From Chitinophagales bacterium (GTDB lineage Bacteria; Bacteroidota; Bacteroidia; Chitinophagales; JAHDHT01), in assembly GCA_020631175.1 (NCBI GenBank), contig JAHDHT010000017.1, forward strand, positions 2,831-8,610: a stretch of 5,780 nucleotides of DNA, read 5' to 3'. A program made the position numbers and the translations under genes. The stretch's first letter is position 1. Each line of letters begins with the position of its first letter. Shown piece by piece: positions 1 to 5,780 of this stretch. The notes beneath the pieces are model-generated. The model saw nothing but the letters and a program-made list of their open reading frames with translations. It was not told the origin of the DNA and searched no databases.

Positions 1-893
1 TCATTTTCAACCGGATGGTTTTCCATTTTATCTTTTACCTTAAATGGCTGATCTTTTGGTCCCGGGCCTACATCATGTAAAAAGCCCATTATCCTTCCTG
101 AGCCCATATTATTCGCAGCTGATACTGTAAACAAGGGAAACAAATCTCTTTTAGCTATAGAAACTTTTAATCCATTGGCCATCTCTTCTTCTGTAAGCGT
201 ACCTTTTTCAAAGTAGAGCTCCATTAAGCCTTCATCGTTTTCGGCTATAGATTCGATAAGGTCATTATGTAATTTCGCTGCTTTTTCTTTTTCTTCATCC
301 GGGATAGGTTTTTTCTCAGGCTTTCCACCCTCAGCAGGAAACTCATACATCGTCATTTTTAAAACATCAATAATTGAGTTAAATCCGTTCCCTTGATTTA
401 ATGGATATTGAACTACAACTACAGAATTTCCGAAACGTGATTTGGCCTGATCTACGGTCGTATCAAAGTCTGCTTTATCCTGATCGAGCTGATTAACAGC
501 AAATAGCATCGGTTTTTTAAATTGTTTTCCATAATTCCAGATGAGTTCAGTACCTACTTCGACTCCATTTTGAGCATTTAAAACCATGATTCCACTATCG
601 GCTACTTTCAATGCACCAACAACTTCCCCTACAAAATCGTCAAAGCCGGGCGTATCGAGTATATTGATTTTACTTTCTTTCCAGTTGACATTCATTATAG
701 AAGTAAAAATGCTATTTCCTCTGTCCTGTTCAATGTCTCTGAAGTCGGATACTGTATTTTTATCATTTATACTTCCCCGTCTTGATATTTTTCCGGCTTC
801 GAAAAGCATACACTCAGCCAGAGTGGTCTTTCCGGAGCCGGGATGCCCAAGCAACACTACATTTTTAATTTGATCGGTTTTAAATGTTTTCAT
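1..893 (-). CDS. EF-G-like translational GTPase (EF-G2/FusA2 type), N-terminal part, runs off the left edge
   Basis: The visible 297 codons cover the G domain and G' region of an elongation factor G-like protein; full-length EF-G is about 700 residues, so most of it lies outside the window. The frame is open to base 1. ATG at 891-893 is followed directly by family-like sequence (MKTFKTDQIKNVVLLGHPGS). Motifs seen: P-loop G16-H-P-G-S-G-K-T23; a switch I-like D57-R-G-N-S; G3 D80-T-P-G-F-D-D-F87; G4 N134-Q-L-D137; and a G5-like V-S-A-A near 257-260. In canonical EF-G the G3 motif is DTPGHVDF and G4 is NKMD, so the catalytic histidine is replaced by Phe84 and the G4 lysine by Gln135. From memory, such changes are shared by the Bacteroidota EF-G2-like paralogues, so this is probably not the housekeeping translocase. 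Bacteroides EF-G2 has been described as supporting translocation without GTP hydrolysis; applying that here is inference. There is no clear Shine-Dalgarno. The leader holds a terminator-like hairpin. Confidence 0.9.
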   Translation of the reverse strand, partial: MKTFKTDQIKNVVLLGHPGSGKTTLAECMLFEAGKISRRGSINDKNTVSDFRDIEQDRGNSIFTSIMNVNWKESKINILDTPGFDDFVGEVVGALKVADSGIMVLNAQNGVEVGTELIWNYGKQFKKPMLFAVNQLDQDKADFDTTVDQAKSRFGNSVVVVQYPLNQGNGFNSIIDVLKMTMYEFPAEGGKPEKKPIPDEEKEKAAKLHNDLIESIAENDEGLMELYFEKGTLTEEEMANGLKVSIAKRDLFPLFTVSAANNMGSGRIMGFLHDVGPGPKDQPFKVKDKMENHPVEN

Positions 894-934
894 AATACAA
901 TCGGTTTATATGAGAAAATAATAGTTTTTCAGAC

Positions 935-967
935 AAAAAAGCCCCAACTGTTCTATTCGTTAAGGCT
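935..967 (-). terminator. Terminator-like hairpin in the leader of the EF-G-like gene
   Basis: On the minus strand, AGCCTTAAC (967-959) pairs with GTTGGGGCT (948-940), giving a 9-bp stem with two G-U pairs in RNA and a 10-nt loop. It runs straight into a tract of six T (940-935, the first T also closing the stem). This is the layout of an intrinsic terminator. It lies 41 nt upstream of the EF-G-like ATG and about 120 nt past the adhesin stop. It is either a second, tandem terminator for the adhesin or a conditional terminator (attenuator) in the EF-G-like leader. The sequence alone does not decide. Confidence 0.6.
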
Positions 968-980
968 ATCTTAAGTTAAG

Positions 981-1009
981 AAAAATTAAAGGATTTTACC
1001 ACTGATCAA
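981..1009 (-). promoter_or_regulatory. Possible Bacteroidota-type promoter for the EF-G-like gene
   Basis: On the minus strand there is a TTG (1009-1007), an 18-nt spacer, and TAATTTTT (988-981). The Bacteroidota housekeeping sigma consensus is TTG, 17-23 nt, then TAnnTTTG, so only the last base of the -7 element differs. It lies between the two hairpins, where a promoter for the downstream gene is needed. Transcription would begin near 975, giving a leader of about 80 nt that contains the hairpin at 935-967. The region is AT-rich, so a chance match is quite possible. Confidence 0.3.
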
Positions 1010-1021
1010 TAATGATAAATA

Positions 1022-1053
1022 AAAAGCCCGCATTGAAAACAATGCGGGCTTTT
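1022..1053 (-). terminator. Rho-independent terminator after the adhesin gene
   Basis: A perfect 14-bp inverted repeat: AAAAGCCCGCATTG (1022-1035), loop AAAA (1036-1039), CAATGCGGGCTTTT (1040-1053). The GC-rich core is flanked by A and T tracts. The T run is longer on the minus strand (TTTTTATTT), 36 bp past the adhesin stop codon. It could work in both directions, but no plus-strand gene ends here. Confidence 0.93.
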
Positions 1054-1089
1054 ATCAAGTATTTTGACTTTATTATCAGATCAATTAGT

Positions 1090-4000
1090 CTATCTGATCA
1101 AAGTAATGTTTCCTGATTTTTCAATGATTTCATTGTCACAACGAACCCGTGCATAATATACATATGCTCCTAAAGGTTGTTTTGTATTGTTGTAAATACC
1201 GTCCCATCCTTCTGTAATATCAGAAGAAGTGAAAACCTGCGTACCCCATCGGTTATAAATAGTGAAGTCTAAAAATTCATCAATACCTAAATCAACGACT
1301 TTAATTTCATCATTTTGTCCGTCCAGATTTGGAGAAAAAGCAGTTGGAACAACAATGCCACGACATCCGAGATAACGAATATTTATTGAGTCAATATCAA
1401 TACATCCAAATTCATTTTCGGCGGTTAACACATAAGTGAAATCTTCTAATAATAAATATTGAGGATTGGTTGATGTTGAATCGGATAAACCTAATCCGGT
1501 ATTAAAACTGAAATCGGTGAATTGACCATCAACCGTTATGAAAACATCATCACCTTTAAAGAAAGTAATATCTTCACCGGCATCGATTAGTGGGTTTGGA
1601 TTTACTACAATTGTATATTCTTCTTCAACCGGACATCCTTCCCCAACGTTAAAACTATCACTGATTTGAACGGTGTAGGTAGTGGTTGTATCTGCTGAAA
1701 TGATTGGATTAGGGCAATCAGAGCAACTTAAACCTGTTGCAGGTTCCCATAAGTAGGTATCGCCACCTGAAATACTTATAGGAAGACTATTGCCAAAACA
1801 AATACTATCATTTTCCGGAACAAAATAATCTATTGCCTGCCCGAAAGTAATATCAACGGTATCGACAATATCACATCCACCCGTATTCGTAACGGTAACA
1901 ATGTATTGAGCATCTGCAGATACATTTTGAGCAATAGGATTTGCAATGTTCGGATCACTTAATCCGGTAGGTGGATCCCATGAATAAGAGAAGCCCGGAT
2001 TTAACGGTCCGTCTAATGCCAGTTGAACATCTTGTTCATTACAAACAAAAGTATCAGGACCGGCAACATAATTACTTTGATCGGTTACAAAAATTGTAAT
2101 GGTATCCGTACCGGTACAACCGTTATCTGTAACGTTAATGGTATAAAGTGTTGTTTGGGTCGGACTTGCTATTGGATCAACAATAGAAGGATCGTTTAAT
2201 CCGGTCGGTGGATCCCAACTAATTGTTGCCGTGGTTAAACTGCTTGTACCGTCGGTTGTGAATATAACATCCGGTCGTTCTGTTGAATTTGTTTCAAGCG
2301 CTAAAGTACATCCCATTTGCCCATCTGTTTCTGCTTTACCGACAGAAGTGAAAGGTGTGGAATGGAATGAAACCGGATCTTCAGATGTCCAATCTAAATT
2401 ATCAAAACAAACTTCAACGATTACATTTGATGCTCCGTCCCAGTTAAAAGGTGTATCAAAGGTATGTGTATTCCATCCTAAGAAAGTATCATATGCGAGA
2501 GGTCCGTAAACTATATTCGTTAAAGGTTCAAAGGTTGCCGGAAGGTTTGTAAGGTTTGTATTTTCCATTCTTATAGTAAAGCCACTATAAGGTTGCGTAC
2601 TATTTTTTTCTAAGACGTTAAATGCAATTGAATTAATAGCACAACCGGTTAATCCAATATCGATTAATTCTTGTGCTGTAAATAGTAATTGTATCCTTCC
2701 ATCTTCCCAGAAGCCATCGTATGGTGATTCATTAAATCCAGTTTGCAATTCAGAAATTTCACATTCAGGGCAACAGGTTAGAACGTCTAATTGAGTTTCT
2801 TCACCGATACAGATTTGTGTTTCTATTTCTTCAGCCAGATTCACAATTGGTGCCACACCCGTAACATTAATGTTTACGGTTTCCACAATTTCACATCCTT
2901 CCGCAGAAGTAGCTGTAACGGTGTAACTAACCGATTGATCTGCTACTAAGGTTGGGTTTGCAATTTCAAAATCAGATAATCCTTCCGGCGGATCCCATAA
3001 ATAGGTATATGGTCCAAAAGCCGGATCAGCATCCAATGAAAGCTGAATATCTTCAAATCGACAAACATCTAAATTAGGTGTTACAGTATAAGGGAAATCC
3101 GGAGCTATACTTACAACAACTGTATCGAAAAGCTGACAGTTAAAACTATTCAAATTACTTTCAAGGAAATAGGTGGTGGTTTGATCAGGAGCTACAACTA
3201 ATGTATCACCATTAGCTGATTGAGATACGATTCCATCATCCGCCTGATCTGTAGTCCATGTAAAAACTGATCCACCCGCTGCTACAATTGTTACAGGTCC
3301 GCCTGCATTACAATATACCTGATCGGGGCCGGCATTCGCTCCTTCAATTACAAAAATATTGAAACCGAAAATCTGGCTACTTGGAATAGGGCAGGAGTTA
3401 TCTTGCAGAACAACGGAGAATGAGTTTAATCCGATATCATCCTGTGTTGGGGTCCAAGTGAAACTTCCTGTGATTGGATTGATACCGCTTGTCGTAAAAA
3501 CAGCGTCCGGTATTGCAGAAGCAAGATTGGTATTTAAAAATAGTGTATCCATTGAATCAGGATCAACACCAACAATTTCAAAATCTAATGTAGCACCCGG
3601 GCAAACTTCAACGGTTGTTGAATCAATTAAAGTAGCTTGTGTTTGGTCTAAACCTGTAATACCACCCGCTAGTGTTGACTGCTCATTATCACAATCCACA
3701 AGAATAATTTGAATATCCCGAATAATAGAACCGATTAAGTTTCCGTACTCATCAAATTCTTCAACTAATACGGTAATTACATCTACTTCTTCCATTGTTG
3801 GAGTGAAAATCATCTGACCTGAGCTCGCATCGAAATTGAAGTCACCCGGATCAGTTGTTATAGGCATGTCCGGAGTAAATCCAGGATTGTAAGGGATGTC
3901 AACAGCTCCCTGATCCATAGGATTGATCAATGTAAATTGCAAAGTATTTCCATCCACATCAAATACACCGTGGTTGTAGAAGTTTTGCTGGTTGATACAT

Positions 4001-4545
4001 AAGTAGGGAACAGGGAGAGAAGTAAATGTTGGTGAATTATTACACAATCCATCGGTGTTTACTAATAAAGCTTCAACATATAAATCGTATAAATCGGCAT
4101 CTTCAAGATTTGTAATTGCATCATTTCTGCAACATTCACTGAAACTGATGATCCAATCATCGCATTCTTCAGGAAGCGTAATTGTACCTGTCCAGATATA
4201 TTGTTCCACACCTTGTATTGTACCTCCGGTACATGTACTATTCTCATCATCACAGATTTGAGATACTTCCTGACCTGAGATAGTCAGATCTTCTGTTAAA
4301 TCAAGATTCAGAATCTGGTTGCAGCTGGTGGAACTTATAGTAAGAGAAGGATCTGTAAGGTCGACTAAACCGGCGCAATCCTGATAAAAGTTTAAGGTGA
4401 ACTCATATTCATTATTGCCCAGGCATTCGTAGGTAAGATCCAGTCCCATCGCGTGAGATCCATAGGAATATTTACCTATAACAAGGGTAAATAAGAGCGC
4501 GGCCAACAGATATCTCATTTGCTTATTCATAATCGCTAAAATCAT
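1090..4545 (-). CDS. Large secreted adhesin-like multidomain protein with T9SS type B (gliding-motility-type) sorting domain
   Basis: An 1151-residue acidic extracellular protein. A signal peptide (core R11-Y-L-L-A-A-L-L-F-T-L-V-I-G) is probably cut just before S30-H-A-M-G. Residues 30-285 form the Bacteroidota SHAMG-type N-terminal domain, with F-Y-Q-D-C-A-G near 53-59 and C138-C-R-N-D-A-I-T-N. An Ig/cadherin-like domain follows (about 310-400), then one starting A403-N-A-G-P-D-Q (to about 480), then a series of Ig/PKD-like repeats with W-D-P-P-x-G-L motifs at 517, 777 and 856 and a W-E-P-A-T-G-L variant at 933. A separate domain (about 593-768) is nested inside one repeat. Residues 1061-1151 are the type B C-terminal domain (V-P-T-A-F-S-P-N-L-D-G-Q-N-D, I-Y-N-R-W-G, W-D-G). 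It is expected to be exported by Sec and then T9SS; surface binding or adhesion is inferred, and the ligand is unknown. No catalytic domain is recognised. The true start may be the ATG at 4528-4530 (MNKQMRYLL), which gives a more typical signal peptide than the first ATG at 4543-4545. Neither has a clear Shine-Dalgarno, and I see no convincing promoter in the 112-bp upstream gap. Confidence 0.93.
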   Translation of the reverse strand: MILAIMNKQMRYLLAALLFTLVIGKYSYGSHAMGLDLTYECLGNNEYEFTLNFYQDCAGLVDLTDPSLTISSTSCNQILNLDLTEDLTISGQEVSQICDDENSTCTGGTIQGVEQYIWTGTITLPEECDDWIISFSECCRNDAITNLEDADLYDLYVEALLVNTDGLCNNSPTFTSLPVPYLCINQQNFYNHGVFDVDGNTLQFTLINPMDQGAVDIPYNPGFTPDMPITTDPGDFNFDASSGQMIFTPTMEEVDVITVLVEEFDEYGNLIGSIIRDIQIILVDCDNEQSTLAGGITGLDQTQATLIDSTTVEVCPGATLDFEIVGVDPDSMDTLFLNTNLASAIPDAVFTTSGINPITGSFTWTPTQDDIGLNSFSVVLQDNSCPIPSSQIFGFNIFVIEGANAGPDQVYCNAGGPVTIVAAGGSVFTWTTDQADDGIVSQSANGDTLVVAPDQTTTYFLESNLNSFNCQLFDTVVVSIAPDFPYTVTPNLDVCRFEDIQLSLDADPAFGPYTYLWDPPEGLSDFEIANPTLVADQSVSYTVTATSAEGCEIVETVNINVTGVAPIVNLAEEIETQICIGEETQLDVLTCCPECEISELQTGFNESPYDGFWEDGRIQLLFTAQELIDIGLTGCAINSIAFNVLEKNSTQPYSGFTIRMENTNLTNLPATFEPLTNIVYGPLAYDTFLGWNTHTFDTPFNWDGASNVIVEVCFDNLDWTSEDPVSFHSTPFTSVGKAETDGQMGCTLALETNSTERPDVIFTTDGTSSLTTATISWDPPTGLNDPSIVDPIASPTQTTLYTINVTDNGCTGTDTITIFVTDQSNYVAGPDTFVCNEQDVQLALDGPLNPGFSYSWDPPTGLSDPNIANPIAQNVSADAQYIVTVTNTGGCDIVDTVDITFGQAIDYFVPENDSICFGNSLPISISGGDTYLWEPATGLSCSDCPNPIISADTTTTYTVQISDSFNVGEGCPVEEEYTIVVNPNPLIDAGEDITFFKGDDVFITVDGQFTDFSFNTGLGLSDSTSTNPQYLLLEDFTYVLTAENEFGCIDIDSINIRYLGCRGIVVPTAFSPNLDGQNDEIKVVDLGIDEFLDFTIYNRWGTQVFTSSDITEGWDGIYNNTKQPLGAYVYYARVRCDNEIIEKSGNITLIR
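1093..1365 (-). other. T9SS type B C-terminal sorting domain (CHU_C / gliding_CTERM type)
   Basis: Residues 1061-1151 of the adhesin-like protein. It opens with G-I-V-V-P-T-A-F-S-P-N-L-D-G-Q-N-D and has F-T-I-Y-N-R-W-G-T-Q-V-F, then E-G-W-D-G and P-L-G-A-Y-V-Y-Y, ending in G-N-I-T-L-I-R. These are the conserved positions of the type B sorting domain, found in SprB-like gliding adhesins and many secreted Bacteroidota proteins. Type B substrates generally depend on a PorP/SprF-like outer-membrane partner; none is encoded in this window. A functional T9SS in the organism is implied. Confidence 0.93.
1366..3099 (-). repeat. Array of divergent Ig/PKD-like protein repeats within the adhesin
   Basis: Residues 483-1060 hold about five units of roughly 75-80 residues. 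Each tends to follow the order: C-x-x-(E/G)-x-x-(V/I)-x-L, an aromatic-rich strand ending in W-(D/E)-P, x-G-L-S-D, N-P-(T/I), Y-(T/I)-V-T-V-T, G-C, and D-T-V-x-I. W777 and W856 are exactly 79 residues apart. At DNA level, 1952-1980 and 2189-2217, 237 bp apart, match at 26 of 29 bases over the segment encoding W-D-P-P-T-G-L-x-D-P. The other units are conserved mainly as protein. The last unit (about 984-1060) is the most degenerate and lacks the Trp. Confidence 0.75.
2242..2769 (-). other. Globular domain nested inside an Ig/PKD-like repeat of the adhesin
   Basis: Residues about 593-768. It has the pattern G-R-I-Q-L-L-F-T-A-Q-E-L (616-627), G-L-T-G-C-A-I-N-S-I-A-F-N-V (631-644), T-I-R-M-E-N-T (657-663), G-W-N-T-H-T-F (690-696) and F-N-W-D-G-A-S-N-V-I-V-E-V-C-F-D-N (700-716). 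I recognise this as a recurrent beta-rich domain of secreted Bacteroidota proteins, usually without an assigned function; this rests on memory. It is flanked by T-Q-L-D-V-L-T-C-C before and A-T-I-S-W-D-P-P-T-G-L after, which are the two halves of an Ig/PKD-like unit. Boundaries are accurate to about 10 residues. Confidence 0.65.
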
Positions 4546-4657
4546 AACAGTTTATCGAACATTCTAATTTAACAAAATAAGACATTAAAGCTTAATAATA
4601 GAGTATTAGGGATCAATTTTGAATCTTGCCTCGTCGGATTTAACATTAGAGCTACAA

Positions 4658-5662
4658 TTAACCGTCTTTTTGAATAATTTCGGACAAATCACTCATTTTC
4701 AGTTCATTCATGCATTTAAAGTGTCCTTTTGGACATTCCTTAAAACCGATTTTACTACAAGGCCTGCAGGAAATATCTTTATTTTCAAAGATGTTTACTA
4801 TTTCCGGCGATTTTGGAGCGTAGGGATACATGCCAAATTCAGGCACTGTATTTCCCCAAACAGAGTAAACCGGAATACCTAAAGCAGCCCCTAAATGCAT
4901 TAATAATGAATCGGGAGTGATGATTGCTTTAGACTGTTGGATAAGGGATGCGCTTTGCTCAATATTTAGTTTGCCACAACAATTAATAACGTTTTCGTTA
5001 GAATGCTGCTGAATAATTTCTGCTTTTGAGCTATCATTTTTATCTCCGAGTAACACAATTTTGGAATTGAGTCTTCGAATTAACTGAATAATTTTTTCGG
5101 ATGGAATTTGTTTTGTGAAATGTTTTGCTCCAATGGCAATGCAATAATATTTATGTTTTTGAAGCTGATACCTTTCTAAATTAATTTCATTTTCAGGATG
5201 GATGAAAAAATCTAATCCTTCCTGATCATTCTGAATATTTAATTGTTTTACTGTTTGAAAGTATCGATCGACGATATGTAAATCGGGCAGGTAGTTTTTT
5301 TTTGTCAGTGTAAAAATAAATTTTTGTGTATTTAATTTTGGGAAGGAGGCAGCAGGAATATTTAATTGTTGTTTTATTATCGATGAACGTAAATTGTTAT
5401 GCAAATCGATAATAAATTCAACATTTGATTGCCGAATTTCTTTTAAAGTTTCATTTAACTTCCCTTTGAAAATGATAATATGGTCTATGTATGGATTTGA
5501 TTTTAAAATAGATTGATTTTTTTCTTTAATCAGGAATGATATTTTACAATCAGGTTGTTGTTTTTTCAGACATCGAATAATAGGTGTGGTTAACAGAATG
5601 TCTCCTAAGGCACTCAGTCGAATAATCAGGTAATGTTTATATGTCTGAACGGTTGAATTCAA
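4658..5662 (-). CDS. Glycosyltransferase family 9 protein (heptosyltransferase-like, ADP-heptose:LPS type)
   Basis: A 334-residue two-domain GT-B glycosyltransferase, the usual length for family 9, which transfers heptose or a related sugar from a nucleotide donor onto lipopolysaccharide core or other surface glycans at the inner face of the cytoplasmic membrane. Motifs: N-terminal I14-R-L-S-A-L-G-D-I-L-L-T-T-P-I-I-R30; I85-D-L-H-N-N-L-R-S; donor-domain G178-A-K-H-F-T-K; and T249-P-D-S-L-L-M-H-L-G-A-A-L with W269-G-N-T-V-P-E-F-G-M-Y-P-Y281. The usual D-(T/S)-G of that loop is D251-S-L here. The C-terminus has a four-cysteine pattern, C299-R-P-C302 and C310-P-K-G-H-F-K-C317, which I recall from Bacteroidota homologues. 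The start is TTG (5660-5662); no in-frame ATG lies between the upstream stop and the first conserved motif. It begins 35 bp after the upstream terminator and ends 112 bp before the adhesin gene. The exact sugar cannot be read from sequence. Confidence 0.9.
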   Translation of the reverse strand: MNSTVQTYKHYLIIRLSALGDILLTTPIIRCLKKQQPDCKISFLIKEKNQSILKSNPYIDHIIIFKGKLNETLKEIRQSNVEFIIDLHNNLRSSIIKQQLNIPAASFPKLNTQKFIFTLTKKNYLPDLHIVDRYFQTVKQLNIQNDQEGLDFFIHPENEINLERYQLQKHKYYCIAIGAKHFTKQIPSEKIIQLIRRLNSKIVLLGDKNDSSKAEIIQQHSNENVINCCGKLNIEQSASLIQQSKAIITPDSLLMHLGAALGIPVYSVWGNTVPEFGMYPYAPKSPEIVNIFENKDISCRPCSKIGFKECPKGHFKCMNELKMSDLSEIIQKDG

Positions 5663-5697
5663 GTTTAAATTTATTCAAAAAAAATTGGTCTTAAATA

Positions 5698-5730
5698 AAA
5701 AAGAGAGATCAATTGATGATCTCTCTTTTT
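5698..5730 (-). terminator. Rho-independent terminator between the right-edge gene and the glycosyltransferase
   Basis: A perfect 14-bp inverted repeat: AAAAAGAGAGATCA (5698-5711), loop ATTGA (5712-5716), TGATCTCTCTTTTT (5717-5730). On the minus strand the hairpin is followed by TTTTTT-ATTT. It starts 18 bp past the stop codon of the gene entering from the right. The symmetric A and T tracts would allow function in both directions, but no plus-strand gene ends here. Confidence 0.88.
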
Positions 5731-5748
5731 ATTTCCTTTTTTTAAATC

Positions 5749-5780
5749 TTATTTTTTTATAAACTGAGCTCTATAAATCA
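5749..5780 (-). CDS. 3' end of an unidentified gene entering from the right edge
   Basis: One minus-strand frame reads ...I-Y-R-A-Q-F-I-K-K and stops at TAA (5749-5751). The other two minus frames have stops within the first ten bases of the edge. Placement 18 bp before a strong terminator is what the end of a minus-strand gene should look like. Nine residues are too few to name the family. Confidence 0.5.
   Translation of the reverse strand, partial: IYRAQFIKK

Noticed and set aside
586..873. A 95-codon plus-strand open frame
   Set aside because: Lies wholly opposite the EF-G-like G domain, whose motifs are unmistakable; its translation has no recognisable features.
901..940. A promoter closer to the EF-G-like ATG (TTG and TATTTTCT on the minus strand)
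   Set aside because: Spacing is only about 13 nt and the -7 element has two mismatches; the TTG also overlaps the T tract of the hairpin.
2231..2509. Plus-strand open frames opposite the adhesin (also 3359-3712 and 4055-4261)
   Set aside because: All lie antisense to a continuous 1151-codon gene with clear domains; they are by-products of its codon composition.
4062..4253. A 63-codon minus-strand frame inside the adhesin
   Set aside because: Out-of-frame overlap with the SHAMG N-terminal domain, whose conserved C-C-R-N stretch is encoded by the main frame.
4570..4580. TTATTTTG on the minus strand as an adhesin promoter -7 element
   Set aside because: It is one base short of TAnnTTTG and there is no TTG at the proper distance upstream.
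4569..4646. A 25-codon minus-strand reading frame (MLNPTRQDSKLIPNTLLLSF...) between the glycosyltransferase and the adhesin
   Set aside because: Short, in an AT-rich gap, with no ribosome site and no recognisable features; a frame this length is expected by chance.
4619..4882. An 87-codon plus-strand frame over the end of the glycosyltransferase
   Set aside because: It overlaps the conserved cysteine-rich C-terminus on the other strand and has no recognisable product.
1..5780. CRISPR arrays, tRNA or rRNA genes, insertion sequences, attachment sites, or a defence or mobile gene cluster
   Set aside because: No regularly spaced direct repeats, cloverleaf-like segments, terminal inverted repeats with a transposase, or related genes were found; nearly all sequence is explained by the listed genes and terminators.

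Overview
The window looks like chromosomal DNA of a low-GC member of the Bacteroidota. The main evidence is the 1151-residue surface protein, which carries two hallmarks of that phylum: an N-terminal domain beginning S-H-A-M-G with a C-C-R-N motif, and a C-terminal type B sorting domain of the type IX secretion system (T9SS). The EF-G-like GTPase and the glycosyltransferase at either end also have Bacteroidota-type sequence features, and Shine-Dalgarno sequences are absent or weak. Every gene I can support is on the minus strand, so transcription runs from right to left.

Layout in transcription order, right to left. (1) At 5749-5780 is the last 9 codons of a gene that enters from beyond the right edge, followed by a strong hairpin terminator at 5698-5730. 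(2) At 4658-5662 is a family 9 (heptosyltransferase-like) glycosyltransferase, probably started from TTG. (3) After a 112-bp gap with no visible terminator comes the large secreted multidomain adhesin-like protein at 1090-4545, closed by a near-ideal terminator at 1022-1053. (4) A short spacer holds a possible promoter (981-1009) and a second terminator-like hairpin (935-967). It leads into an EF-G-like translational GTPase (893 to beyond the left edge, 297 codons visible).

How they fit together: the glycosyltransferase (cell-envelope or surface polysaccharide) and the adhesin (outer-membrane or extracellular) are both cell-surface functions and could be co-transcribed, but no dedicated partner such as a PorP/SprF-like protein is present. 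The EF-G-like gene is functionally separate and is insulated by terminators.

I do not see an undescribed multi-gene system here. The points most worth a second look are the terminator-like hairpin in the leader of the EF-G-like gene, the altered GTPase motifs in that protein, and a whole domain nested inside one Ig/PKD-like repeat of the adhesin.
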